Below are positions 42,617 through 54,142 of a stretch of DNA of 64,000 bases, in pieces. Made by a program: the position numbers and the translations under genes. Source of the stretch: Cocos nucifera (lineage: Eukaryota > Streptophyta > Magnoliopsida > Arecales > Arecaceae); contig QRFJ01001903.1 of assembly GCA_006176705.1 (NCBI GenBank), positions 372,001-436,000 on the forward strand. The letters are read 5' to 3'. Under the pieces are notes generated by a model that was not told the DNA's origin, did no database searches, and worked only from the letters and a program-made list of their open reading frames with translations. Positions within the stretch are counted from its first letter, which is position 1. Each line of letters begins with the position of its first letter.

Positions 42617-42892
42617 TCACATCACTAGAACCATCAGATCAAATGCAAGATCATGATCTCCAATGCTCACAATATAAGAGGGGCAAAACATATCTACCAT
42701 GATGACACTCCCACTTGGAGTAGAGACACACATCTCATGTTCCAAGAGCATGGGCCTAAGATCAATCTTTTTAGCAAATTTGGTTGAAACAAATGAATGA
42801 GTAGCTCTGGGATCAAATAAAATACAAGCATATGCAGTCTCAACTTTGATAATATTTATGAATTTTAAATTTTTATTATTACGATCATGCAT
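42617..42892 (-). pseudogene. gypsy-C protease
   Basis: The reading shows a retroviral-type aspartic protease, with ACILFDPRATHSFVS followed by FCPSYIVSIGDHDLAFDLMVL. The usual DSGA active-site triplet is DPRA here, so the enzyme would not work even if translated. Confidence 0.8.
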
Positions 42893-43211
42893 AAAAGATT
42901 GTATAACCTTAGTTTTAAATGAAGTTGTAAAGAATTTTTGGGATACCTGCTACTACAACATTTGATGTCTCCACATCCTGTTGAGTCATAGCATAAACAT
43001 AAGCCTGGATCTTTGGCTTTGGTGGTCCTCCTTATCTTGAGGGTTGACCCTGATGAGTGGTCGATGCTCCAAAAGTAGGTGGTCGAGGTGTACTCTGAAA
43101 AGGCTATTGATATCCAGGGTTTTATGGTCGAGGATAGTTCACAGCTCTATGGCCCTGCTGGCCATAATTAAAATAGGTTCTAAAAAACTAGCAACAATTC
43201 TGTTCCAGATG

Positions 43212-43216
43212 GATGC
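43212..43216. repeat. Target-site duplication of solo LTR, left copy (GATGC)
   Basis: GATGC precedes TGATAAGC and recurs at 44840-44844 after CCTATCA. Removing the insert restores the spacing of the gypsy-C gag zinc knuckle. Confidence 0.88.
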
Positions 43217-44839
43217 TGATAAGCATCATAAATTCACCAATAAAAGTATTAATTTATAAATTAATTGATATTAATTTTTAAGAATTAATAATCAATTTAT
43301 ATATAATTTTTTAAAAATTCATATTTTTATTAATTAAAAAATCAATTAAAAAATAATAAAAATTAATAAAAATTAAAAAAATAAAATTTTATTATCAATA
43401 GAAAGAGCTCATTTTTCTGATCACAATGAAATAAATTTCAAATAAAACGGAGCTAAAATAGAAAAGATATGAATTTTGAAAGATATAAAATAAATAAAAA
43501 TTAAATAAAAAAAAAAGAAAAAGAAAATGGCTCAGCCGGCTCCGCAAGCCGAGCCACCAAGCCGAGCCGAGCCATCAAGCCGACTCAGCCGTTGAAGCCA
43601 TCAGCCGGTCCACGATCCAGGCGTGGACCGCCAGCTCAGCAAATTCCGACGAATCAGAGATTGCCACGTGGTGGACCTAGACCCCTTAAGGGTCTACAGA
43701 AATTTATCGCGGCTCACAAGGGTAATTCAGTCTTTTCGTCCGACAACAGCGGCGCTGATTGGTTGCGGTGTGTGGTGCGGCCGGTCCACGCGGTCCATGG
43801 GAACAGTTATTGCGCGATCGGACGGATGTGGTTGTTTGCGGTCAGGATCGGACGGCTGTGGTTGCTTCCGAATTTTATTCAGATACAAACATCACGCGGA
43901 TCACCATCGGATGGCAGCGCTCGATCCAGGCGATGATCCGACGGTCCAGAACGCTGCCGGCGGTGATCAAGACTCCCGAAGCACGATTTGCGGCCAGATT
44001 TTCTCGATCAAGCGCGATCCAACGGCCAGAATTTAATCCGACCCGATCTGAGCTTATCTGCATCCGATTTTGATGATTTTTGGACCGTTGGATTTCTGTT
44101 GAACGGCTGAATTTTATCAGATTTAGCAGAGTCATATCAGAGCTATTTTGATTCAAATTTTATCCGAATTTCTTTATATTTTTACGATTACAAAGGCTAT
44201 TAGTCCCATATTGCCTTTAGAAAAAATATCCAGCCCTCCTAGCTCTATAAAAAGAACCCCAGGCCATCAGAAATCAACATCTCCGATCAAGGTGAAGCTT
44301 TGGTATAGGGCGAAGCCAAGCTATGGGTTAAAGGCTGCTTCGAAGCAACGGATGCCGAGAAGAAGAGCCGAGCTTCTACACCATCTTTCTGCCAATACCA
44401 ATCCAAGATCAGAGATCAGGCTATTTTATTCTTTTTAAATTTTATGTATTTAAATTCTAAAATTTTAATTAATAAAAATTTTATTTTTTACATTTTAATT
44501 TCTTACATTTAATTTTTATTGTAATTTAATTTTTGCACTTTAATTATTATTTTTTGCAAGTAGATGCTTAAATCTAATTAGTAGATCTTAGTACCAAGTT
44601 TAAATCTCTGCATCTTTTAATTTTCGCTTTTTATTTTTCGACTTCACTTTTGATCCCAAAACTCTTCTTTTTTTTTTTTTCTTTTTCTTTTAAAAATCAA
44701 AGATTTCAAATCTAAAAACACTACCTTCCCTGTGGATTCGACCCGACTCATTGCTATCTACGCATTTTTTAAATTATTTTAAGAAGTCGGATTAAACTGA
44801 TAAACACGGTGTCTTAACGACAACATCGTGTTCCTATCA
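43217..44839 (+). mobile_element. Solo LTR of a gypsy-type element, inside gypsy-C gag
   Basis: A 1623-bp unit runs from TGATAAGCATC to GTTCCTATCA with inverted ends TGATAA/CTATCA and the target duplication GATGC. A TATA box (CTATAAAAAGAACC) at about 44242 sets the sense as +. A GC-rich block at 43530-44080 with CGAGCCGAGCCATCAAGCC-like repeats generates overlapping ORFs on both strands; none has a recognisable domain. No gag or pol was seen, so a solo LTR left by LTR-LTR recombination is the simplest reading. Confidence 0.75.
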
Positions 44840-45025
44840 GATGCCTCCACATTGGCCACACCAAGGTTCTTTTTTTGACTGGTCACCCTTTTGGTGAGTT
44901 TCTTGGCACTTGGGTTATTTGCCGGGATAACCGCTAGGTTTTGATCTCTTCTTCTATTGTCGCTTTCTTTCCTATTGAATATTATTATTTTCTTGCTCCA
45001 TAATTTTTGCTAAATTGACAACCTC

Positions 45026-45880
45026 TCAATATGTGGTCAATTGCATCGGTCTCACTCCTGTACGAATTTTGGGCTTCAACCCTTTTTCAAATCTCCGAGC
45101 CTTGATATTGTCAGTTGCCATAAGATCTGGAGCAAAGCGGAATAATTTAGTAAATTTAGCCTCATACTGGGCCACGATCATATTTTCTTGTATCAACCTG
45201 GTGAACTCACTTTTCTTCTCAAATCTGAGACTCTTAGGGAAGTACATATCCATAAACTCCTGACAAAAAATCTCCCAAGTGACTGGCCCATCAGTCTCGT
45301 TGTCTCTTGATGGCTTTCCACCATTCAAATGCTTCTTCTTGTAGCTGATAAACAGCGAGACATTTTCTTGATCAGTGCATTCCATACTGGCGAAGGCTTT
45401 TTCCATCTCTTTAAGCCATTTTAATGATTCAGTGGAATCCATAGAGCCTTCAAAAGTTGGTGGTGCCAGTCTCTTGAATTCTGCTATTCCTCATTCCGAC
45501 CTTGACGACTGGCTGCCTCTATTTTCTTGTCGTTTCATTTGCTACACCAATCTAGTTAATGCTTGTATAAGGATTGTCATTGGACCTTCAGTGTTGGTTT
45601 TCTTGTAATTATTATTTTGGACATTATTCAGCTGATGTAAAAGAAATTGCATTTTGGCTCTCATCCTGTTTTGATGATGGATGACTAGTAGATCTAGATG
45701 CCCTGATAGCTCAAGAAGTGGCACGAGCTTGAGAAGCTCCAACTGCATGAGAGACACTATCAGTTCAGAAGGCACTAAGAGCTTAAGAGATATAACCATC
45801 CTGATAAGTGCGACGCACACTAGCCGCATGAAAGTCCTCCACAGAATCAGACAGCCATCCAGGGTGATTGTGAGCCATCA
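45026..45880 (-). pseudogene. gypsy-C gag
   Basis: 45442-45026 reads the retrotransposon gag domain. LKEMEKAFASMECTDQENV comes first, followed by a WEIFCQEFMDMYFP-type core, FTRLIQENMIVAQYEAKF and GLKPKIR. The start probably lies near 45880 (MAHNHPGWLSDSVEDF), with frame changes between. The zinc-knuckle part lies left of 45026 and is split by the solo LTR. Confidence 0.8.
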
Positions 45881-46017
45881 CGATCTAAAATAGAAAAATA
45901 GATTTTTAATATATTTCTTGACTATTAATATTCATAATCATCCAAACATTTCTTAATTTCTACCCCCACTCTCACTATCTAACTTATTTTATTTTATTGG
46001 ATCTTGTAGAATCTGGC

Positions 46018-46034
46018 TCTGATACCATAAAATC
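46018..46034 (-). other. gypsy-C primer binding site
   Basis: On the minus strand, TATGGTATCAGAGCCAG lies a few bases after the LTR end GGGGCATGACA. It complements the 3' end expected for an initiator methionine tRNA. Confidence 0.75.
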
Positions 46035-48242
46035 TGTCATGCCCCGATCCATTAACTCAAGCCAGACACCCGACAAATGGTCGCATACTCTTTGGGTTTA
46101 ACCCCTTTGAATATGCAAGACCTGCCTTTCACTAAATAATCAATTATCATAATTCAACTCAAGTAGTGGTAAAAGTAATTTCTCTAATATTAAATAAAAA
46201 TATCTTCAAATAATATTAAAAAAATAAATATAATTTAAAATAATATTTAAGAAATAAATCTATTTAAATAAAATTAACTAAAAATCTACTAAAATCCTAT
46301 GCTTCTCACTGATCAGTTCCCAGCCCAACAGAATCTTCTGGATCTAAAAAATAAAAATAGAAAAAGGATGTGAGCTTTATGAGCTCAGTAAGTTTACCAA
46401 TCATCTTTGAAGGATCAAGCATAAATATTTTTTTAAATATAATAATTAAGCAATAATATATATCAAGATATCTTTAATTTAAAATCTTGTCATGCCCATT
46501 AGAAAAAAAGTAAAAAATTCTCTCTTAGTCTTCGATGACTACGGCCATGATTAGCCCCATGATAAGATCTGAGAGAAACTAACCTCCGAACGAAGAACAT
46601 CCGAATTATCGACGTGCTACCAGTGATCAGCTCCACTGGCTAGGCCCATAAGAAAACTAGCTCTAGTTCATATGGCCACGATTCATCCCATGATAAGACA
46701 AGAGATTAGTCCTGAACGAAGAACACCCGAACTATTGATGTGTTACCAGTGATCAGCCCCACTGGCTAGGTCCACAAGAACTAACTCTGCTAGTGATCAA
46801 TTTCGATTGGCTAGGTCCAAGAGAAACATATTTATGATATGTGGCTAACGATCAGTCTCATTGGCTAGACCTAAATCATAGTCTAACTAGAAAATTTTTT
46901 TTCTTATGCTTTTATTTTAATCACTTTTCATAAATAAATAAAAATAAAAATATTTATTTTTATTATAATATCAACTCAATTTTTATATATTTCAAAGGAT
47001 AATGAAAGTAATTTTTATTCAAAATTTCATGTATCGATGGACAGATATGATTTTCTTTTTAAATACCATGCAATTTTAAGAAAAGGCCATGCAATTTTCA
47101 AGAAATCTTCTCTTTTAAAATTATAACATGTAATAATGACATCATGTTTGATCCAATTTTTCTCAAATCAATTTTCATTAGTAAATTCATAATTTTAAAA
47201 TTTAATAATTTTTAATTATTTATATACAAAAATTTAATTTTAAAATATGTACATATATATAAAAATAATTCAGAGATAAAAGAAAACTTATCTGTTGATC
47301 AGCTCCAAAATTTCTACGATCGTCTTAAACTAATCTCTAGATCTGGTGTTCTTATGGAGTTGCAAACTCTATCATATCAAATAATTTAGTTAATCCTTAA
47401 TTTTGAAAATAATTAAGATAAATAAAAAAATCTTTTAATCTAGCCTATGCTTAGTCTAGATTTTGAATCAATTTGTAAATTAGATTCATATGACGAGTTA
47501 ACTTAGATCCGATTAAAATGGGTCCAAACTAATTAAAACACCTTAAATTTAATTTAACCCATTCTCTCTCTTTCTCTTTTTCTTTCTTTTCTTCGTTTCT
47601 TTCGTTTCTTCCCTCTATTTTTTCTCAAGACTGAACCACAGTCTTCTTCTCAGGCATTACCGAGCGGCCGGAGAAGGAAAGAGTTGACGGGGGAAGCAGC
47701 ACGATAATGGTCGGAGGTGTGGTTGATCGAGGACCCCACTGATGAAAGCTCTTTCTTAAAGCTAGAAAGAAGGGGAAAGAAAAGAAGATTACCGACGACG
47801 GCGGTGGCGACAGCAGCAACTGATAGCCAAAATCGATGATCTTTCCCCCAAGGGAAAGAAAAGAAGATTACCGACGACGGCGGTGGCGACAGCAGCAACT
47901 GACAGCCAAAATCGATGATCTTTCCCCCAAAAATCTTTTGCCATAGGTACGCTAGGGTTTGAAATTGGGATTAGGGTTCTTAGTAAAAAAATCTAGGGTT
48001 TAGGTTTGAGATTTTCTTCATAAGGATTTTAGGAAGAGTTTTAGGATTTAAATAGAGGGGGGAGGAGGCCTTGCCGGCGTATTTTTCTCAAATACGTCTT
48101 CTCCTCATGGCACGGATCGAGTCAAAATAGGATTTTCTGTTTCGATCGATCCCGACTCTTTCTTCTCTTTTTTTTTTTTTGATGAAGTCGGCATTAGATG
48201 TCAGCTCTATTTTTGAATCAGTCTGTGGGACTGGTTCTCATA
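46035..48242 (-). repeat. gypsy-C 5' LTR (right)
   Basis: The LTR is 2208 bp, from TGTCATGCCCCGATCC to GGTTCTCATA. It is longer than the left LTR mainly because of a direct duplication of about 78 bp at 47775-47930 (GGGAAAGAAAAGAAGATTAC ... CTTTCCCCCAA). Confidence 0.85.
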
Positions 48243-48247
48243 ATTAT
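48243..48247. repeat. Target-site duplication of gypsy-C, right copy (ATTAT)
   Basis: This is an exact match to 37323-37327. Confidence 0.85.
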
Positions 48248-49794
48248 GGTCTATAATTATTAAAATTTTAAAATAAAAAATTTTTATAATAAATATTTTT
48301 TAATTTTTTTAATATTTTATTATATTTTTATTTATTTATTATATATATTATTTTTTTATTATTTTTTTCTTCTTCCTTCCTACTCACATACCTTCTTCAT
48401 GTCCATTGGTGCAACCCCACTCGCCTACCGCCCCATCATAGCTCTCCTTTTCTCTTGGTAAACATTGATTCCGATCGCACTCCCGTCCACTTTCTTCTTT
48501 TCATACTTTCTCCTACCTACTATCCCACCATGGCTCTTCTTCTCTCTTGGCAAACGTCAATACCGATCACACTCTCACCCCCCTCTTTTTTTCATACCTT
48601 CTCTGCGTCCACTGGTTCCGCCCCACCCCTGCTACCTCACTATCAGTCCCCTTTTCTCTCGATAAATGCCAATTCTGATTGCACCCCTCGATGCCCCTAC
48701 TAGTACAACCACCCCTAGCACCACCACTGTCCCTTCTTTTTCGTCCCTTGCCTCCTACCCAGCCTCCTTTCTGCTGCCGCCAACATCTTCCGTCCCAGCC
48801 ATCTCCTCTTCGCCTGACCTCTTTCGCGTGCTCTTGCATTTTGAATTATGCTCATGCCACTCCATGGCCTTAATAAGAAGGCCGATCTCTAAATAAAATA
48901 ATAAAATATAAATTATTTGATTTAAATCTCTCATGACTCATCGGGCCCATTCTAAGTGCCCTAAAAAGAGAGAAAATAGGAGGATCTTTTTCTCTCTTTT
49001 TTATTATTTTTTCCTTTCCTTTTCTTTCCTTTTTCCTCTTTTTTCTTTTCTTCTTCTTTCTTTCTTTCTTTCTTTCTTTTCTTCTTTCTCCTCTCCTCCT
49101 CCTACCGTAGCCTGCTTGAGAGCACAACGTCTCCTTCACTGCCTCCACCCACTCCCACCATAGCCTCCTCTCCTCCTCCTATGGTGGCACCGCTTGGGAG
49201 CGTAATATCCGATGCTCTACCATCCTATGGCACCCGGTGGCCTCTCTATCCTCATCACCAGAGTTGCTGGCTTTATCGCCCTCTTCTCTATCTATGGCCT
49301 TAATATTACCGTCCCCTTCTCTGAGCTCCACCGCACCGACCGACCCGCCTTTCTTTTTCATCTTTTCTCAATTTTTATTGATTTTTCCTATGTTTTCAAT
49401 CCATTTTTCCTCTATTTTTTTTGGTCCTTAGGAGTCCTAACAGGGTAGGAGGCTTGGAGCGGTCGAACTGGAAAGCTTAGACGATGGCCAGGGTTTTGCG
49501 TTGGGACAATGGCTGGGGTTTTAAGGCATGAAGTGTGATGAATTGGTGGACCAACCTGCCTTTCTTTTTCATCTTTCTTCTATTTTCATTGCTTTTTCCT
49601 ATGTTAACTCTCCCCCTTTTTTCTGTATTTTTTTTTGTCCTTAGGAGTCCCAGTCAGATGGGAGGCTTAGAGCGGCTGAACAAAGAAGCCTAGATGATGG
49701 CTAGGGTTTTGAAGCATGAAGCATAGCGAATCAACATCCAACGATGTTGACGGACTCCAATGGCGGGTGTGAAGATGGTGAGGTGATTTAGTCA
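48248..49794. repeat. Pyrimidine-rich repeat region
   Basis: 48360-48700 holds about three imperfect ~100-bp repeats around CTCTTGGTAAACATTGATTCC / CTCTTGGCAAACGTCAATACC. 49010-49100 is a (TTTC)n-rich run. 49348-49557 and 49558-49740 are direct repeats of about 200 bp (CCTTTCTTTTTCATCTTT ... GGAGGCTTRGAGCGG). Proline/serine-rich and lysine/glutamate-rich ORFs on both strands are products of this composition. No gene was recognised. Confidence 0.6.
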
Positions 49795-51650
49795 TACTAC
49801 AAGAATTCTGACTATTAGCGAAAGCTAAACGCTGTCGCTAATAATTCATCTGCCATCGCTAATTTCATCATAAAATTTAATATAAAAAATTTTTATCACT
49901 AATTATTATTATTAGTGATGGTAGAAAACATCGTCGCTAATGATCATAATTAGCGATGACTTTTGTGATGAAAATATTTAATCTCTAATAATTTTTTATA
50001 CTTAAATTAATTTTTTTAAAAAATATTAGCGATGGCAATGATGTGGCTAATGCCATCGCTAATAATTAACAGCGACAGATTTAACCATCACTAATGCCAT
50101 CTCTAATAATTTTAAAATTTTAAATAAAATAAAATATTTTAAAAAAATATTAGTGTTGACAACTCCATGGCTAAAGCCATCGCTAAAAATTTTTAGCAAT
50201 CATAAATACTATCGATAATGCCATCACTAATTTTAAATAATTTTTAAATAAAATAAAATAATTTATTTGAAGAATTATTAGCCATGGTATATAGCCATCG
50301 CTAATACTGACACTAATAGTTAATTTATATTTTTTTAAAAAAATAAAAATAATATTTTTTAAAATTTATTTTAATTAATCATAATAAATTATAATTTTTA
50401 ATATTTATTATAATTAAAATTTAAAAATAATTTAATAAATAAAATTAAAAATTAATTATATTTTATTAAAAATATAAATCATATAATTTTTTATAAGCAG
50501 TATCAAAAAAATATAATACATCTAAAAAAATTAGGTCCAATCCTCATCGTCGTCTGCCTCCTCCTGCTCCTCTCTAGCAGCTGGTGGATGAGAGCCGGAT
50601 GTCCTAGCATCATGTAATAAAAAAAATAAAATAATATTAGTAAGTTTCGATATAAAGACGTATCTTTCGATATAAAAGCATATCTTTCGATGCACTATTT
50701 TTTTTCTCGAACAGATTATTCCTACATGTTCAATTTGATGATACGGAGCCATAAACATCTCCGACCCATTGATTGGATGGTTAGATTGAATTTTTAGCTC
50801 GTAAATCTTCTTTCTAAACTCAAACCTAAATATATGAAGCTTCTAAATATAAAAATTTAAAATAAGTAATAATAATAATAATATAATTAATTACCTAATG
50901 TGATAGTTGGAATAACGGATCTCGGAGAAGCTTCATGACCATATCGTAGATATCATCCAAAAGGCTCTGAGGTCGCTAGCTCAGAAGCCTCTACACGACC
51001 TCCTCCATGTGCACATTACTTCAGATCTGTGACATCGAGATCTATGAGGATGCTAAAGGATATCGAGATAGTAGAGGGTCGAAGCTATAGCCGAATTCTA
51101 TGACCCGGCTTCTACTCCCCCCTCGATAGCACTGAGCCATCCCTCAAGATCAAGGAGGGTTGAGAAGATGATTCATCATCGTACCTCTCAGCAACGTATT
51201 CCGCATAATGCATCTGTATAGTTCAAAATCTATTAATTTTAATATAAAAATCAGATTCTATAACAACTTAATTATTAAATAGAGTTTGAAGTTCTTACCG
51301 TAATCTATCGCGACGTAGAATCTAAATGTCACCAGTCCTCCTAGACTGGTGTGTGGCCCATCACAACTGCAGTTGGTCTGATGGATGATCCAGCTGCCAT
51401 ATCTATAATAAGTAAATAATAAAATTAAATTAATTAAAACATGCATATAAGAGTTTTTACAGTTCTAATGAAGAATTTTAGTATTGATTTTTTACTAATC
51501 TATCGGCCACAACATGTATGCCAATCGAGCCGTCCATATGTCTGATCAAATTCTGTTGGGCGGACCAATTCTATCGGATCCTCTGCCACCATTCAAGGGG
51601 TGCGGAGTCGTGGAACAAAGAGGATGGAGGTGATAGATTAAGTGGCTGAG
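49795..51650 (-). mobile_element. CACTA-like transposon, 3' end and coding debris
   Basis: The sequence TACTACAAGAATTCTGAC resembles the CACTACAAGAA terminus of plant CACTA elements with the first base changed. About ten subterminal repeats of TTAGCGATGGC / GCCATCGCTAAT in both orientations fill 49815-50310. Minus-strand pieces follow: 50758-50531 ends in an acidic EEADDDEDWT tail, and others occur at 51446-51258 and about 51650-51480. They read like a decayed transposon gene, but a named domain could not be assigned. The 5' terminus of the element was not found. Confidence 0.5.
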
Positions 51651-52139
51651 CTTTTCACGTGGCACAATATATATATATATTTATTTATTATGAGCTGCTC
51701 TTGGATTATCCTTTCAATCCCAAAAAATTGATAAACTAATAAAAATCAATCCCACCAGATTGTCCGGCTTGTGGCCATCAGGATCCAATCCCACCAGACT
51801 ACCGCCCTAGCCTCAACTCCACCACCTAAATATACTCTCTAGCTCGTAGTTTCACCTGGGTGCCGTCCAAAGCCGCTGCAAGATCTTGCCAAAGTAAACA
51901 CCATTTAAACTCACTGCGTCACCGCTTTTGATCGCAACCTGACTCCAGCTTTAAAATGAAATGCCAGCTTCCACCTGACGGCCGGACAGGGGAGGCAGAG
52001 CCGGACAAGTATTCCCCTGTGACATCATCGTCTCCCCCCTCCTGGTCCTCTTCCTCATAATATCCTCTCTCTTTCCCTTCCCTTCTTTCCTTAAAGCCTC
52101 CCGTCCCCACTTGCTCTCTGGGCTTCTCCCCCAAATCCC
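51651..52139 (+). promoter_or_regulatory. Probable promoter and 5' leader of the LBP/BPI-like exon
   Basis: This sequence is less AT-rich than its surroundings. It ends in a CT-rich leader (TCCTCTCTCTTTCCCTTCCC and similar) directly before ATG 52140, as in many plant 5' leaders. This suggests a promoter was carried along with the exon. Confidence 0.35.
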
Positions 52140-52500
52140 ATGGCAACCCTCCTGTCCTTCCTCCTATTCCTCTCCATCATCTCCAATTCTGCCGCAGGCC
52201 AAATCCAATCCAATGAAGAAAGCTTCATCTCCGCCGTCATCTCCGAGAAGGGTCTCAACTTCGTAAAGGACCCGCTGATCGAGAAGGCAGTCAAGACTCT
52301 CACCCCACTGGGCCACCCTGACATCGAGAAGAATGTGAAAATCCTAGTCGTAGTGGCTGTTCACATGGCTGCGTCCAACATCGCGCTGTTAAACATCGAT
52401 GTGTCTTCTTCCACTGTTCGGCCCGGCGAGTGGTATCACGAGCTAATTTGACCATGGATTGGTTGTACTCGTTTCACGGCCCGGCTTTCCACGTCGCACA
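52140..52500 (+). pseudogene. LBP/BPI-family protein, first-exon fragment, frameshifted
   Basis: ATG 52140 opens a reading of 103 codons. It has a signal-peptide-like start (MATLLSFLLFLSIISNSAAG), then QSNEESFISAVISEKGLNFV, KDPLIEKAVKTLTP and DIEKNVKI, ending with SSSTVRPG. This matches the N-terminus of plant lipopolysaccharide-binding / bactericidal permeability-increasing-like proteins, which are secreted lipid-binding proteins linked to defence. After RPG the frame is lost. The continuation (ANLTMDWLYS) is read in another frame at 52445-52475, and about ten residues are missing. No later exon was seen before the MULE remnant, so this is a truncated copy, either a dying gene or a fragment moved by a transposon. 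Confidence 0.65.
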
Positions 52501-54142
52501 ACAAACGCTGAGATAGCAGGACCACGATTCTCTTCCATACAGTGTGTGTATATATATATATATAAATATATAAATTGGGCTCCCAATCTATATCCGACCG
52601 AATCCTCCATCAAAAATCCTTCTCATCTCCTTCGGATGGCTCCCATGACTTCCTCAATGTGAAAGAGAAAAAAAAAAAAGAAAAAAAAAATTATAAGGCA
52701 CCCTGAAGGCGCACTATAATGGGTCTTGGTTCCTATAGTGTGACGGATCCCCTATACAAAAAATTTTAAAAAAAAAATTAAAAAAAAAAACTTGAAAAAC
52801 AATTCACAAAAACCTAAAAAAAAAAAAAAGAAAAGAAAGAAAAAAAAATCAAGGCCCTGAAGGCGCCTACATTTTCAATGTAGCCGCCTTCAGACTCCAT
52901 TTTATTTTTTTTGATTTTTTGTTTCTTTTGTTTTTTATAATTTTTTTAATTAAGAAAAAAACCTATGGTGGTAAAAAAAGAAAAAAGAAGGTGCCTATAG
53001 GCACCTCTTTTTTTTTTAGCTTTTTTTATTTTTTTACTTTTTTTATTCTTTTAATAACTTTTTTTTGTTTTTTTATCTTTTTTTCAGGAGTTGCATAACT
53101 TTTTTTTTTGATCCGATCAGATATGGACTGAAGCCCACCTCATAGTTACATTCATAGTTGTTTCTTTGGGACAATTTTTATTTTTCTGATTATATTCTAA
53201 GTTTTTGAGTTTATGTTTATTCTGGATTTTTTTTGGTAGTTTGTTTATTTTATATTTATTATTTATTATTTATATTTATTTTTAATATTTTGTGCTTTCA
53301 AGACTTAGTATTTCTTATTTGATCATTCAATATTTTAAACCCCGTTTGTGTTTATTTCATGCTTTTTTTATTTATTATTCAGAGTTTCTCTTTGTTACAT
53401 ATATATGGAGCAATATTTTCAATATTTTCAAGGCATTTTAATAACTGACAGTTGTATTTTTAGTTTATATTTATTTTAGATTCTTTATTATTTTAAGTTT
53501 ATATTTTTTATAGGACTTAGTGTTTATTACGAAGGATTTAAGAATTTACGGAACCAATTTTTTGTTCTTGGGTTTGTATTTATTATTCTAAGTTTTTATT
53601 TATTTTATCAAATTTATATATTCTGGGTACTATCCTGCTATAATTTCATAACATACAGAGCATGTTTATAACATGCACAATTTGTATTTATGGACTGTGT
53701 TTATTATTTTGAGTTTATATTTATCCTACCATAATTTATTAATTTATGCAAAAAAAATTTATAAATAAAATTTTAATAAATTCAAATATCATCAACAATC
53801 AGAGAGAACAAATTGTATATCATATGGTTTAATAGAATACAAATATTATATTCATTCAAAAATATTCTTTTGTAGGAGCCAGTCATTCATTCAAAATAAT
53901 TTACGACCATACCCTGTACTCAAAACATAAAATACAAGAGAGATCACAACATATCATAGCAAAAAAAGATAACTATGGATTCTAAAATATTAGTGAAACA
54001 TTGGTGAGCCTACACATTGCCAAATTGCTCATCCTCAGATGAATCGCTATTGATGCAGGCTTCATCTACCTACAATGCACAAAGAAGCGCGACCATTAAT
54101 AAATCATAATATTTTTTTTAAAATAAAATAAATATAATATAA
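52501..54142. other. A/T homopolymer-rich DNA with short palindromes
   Basis: Long A and T runs (52660-53100) enclose a perfect 18-bp palindrome AGGTGCCTATAGGCACCT (52989-53006). Two hairpins also occur: CACTATA...TATAGTG (about 52711-52740) and CCTACATT-TTC-AATGTAG (about 52866-52890). 53150-53760 has irregular TTTATATTTATT-type repeats. No gene was seen. Confidence 0.55.

Larger units (their letters stand above)
37328..48242 (-). mobile_element. gypsy-C: full-length Ty3/gypsy chromovirus (Tekay/Del-like)
   Basis: This 10.9-kb element has LTRs at 37328-39450 and 46035-48242 and an exact 5-bp target duplication. On the minus strand the 5' LTR ends GGGGCATGACA and is followed by TATGGTATCAGAGCCAG, a primer site for initiator tRNA-Met. 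GAAAGGAGAA precedes the 3' LTR. The order gag, protease, RT, RNase H, integrase, chromodomain marks a chromovirus. Many stops are present. A 1.6-kb solo LTR interrupts the gag zinc-knuckle region at 43217-44839. Confidence 0.88.

Noticed and set aside
43592..44156. Four overlapping ORFs of 93-137 codons
   Set aside because: They sit in the GC-rich core of the solo LTR, overlap in three + frames and one - frame, and have no domain.
48455..49448. Pro/Ser-rich and Lys/Glu-rich ORFs on both strands
   Set aside because: Explained by pyrimidine-rich repeats; no stable frame or start context.
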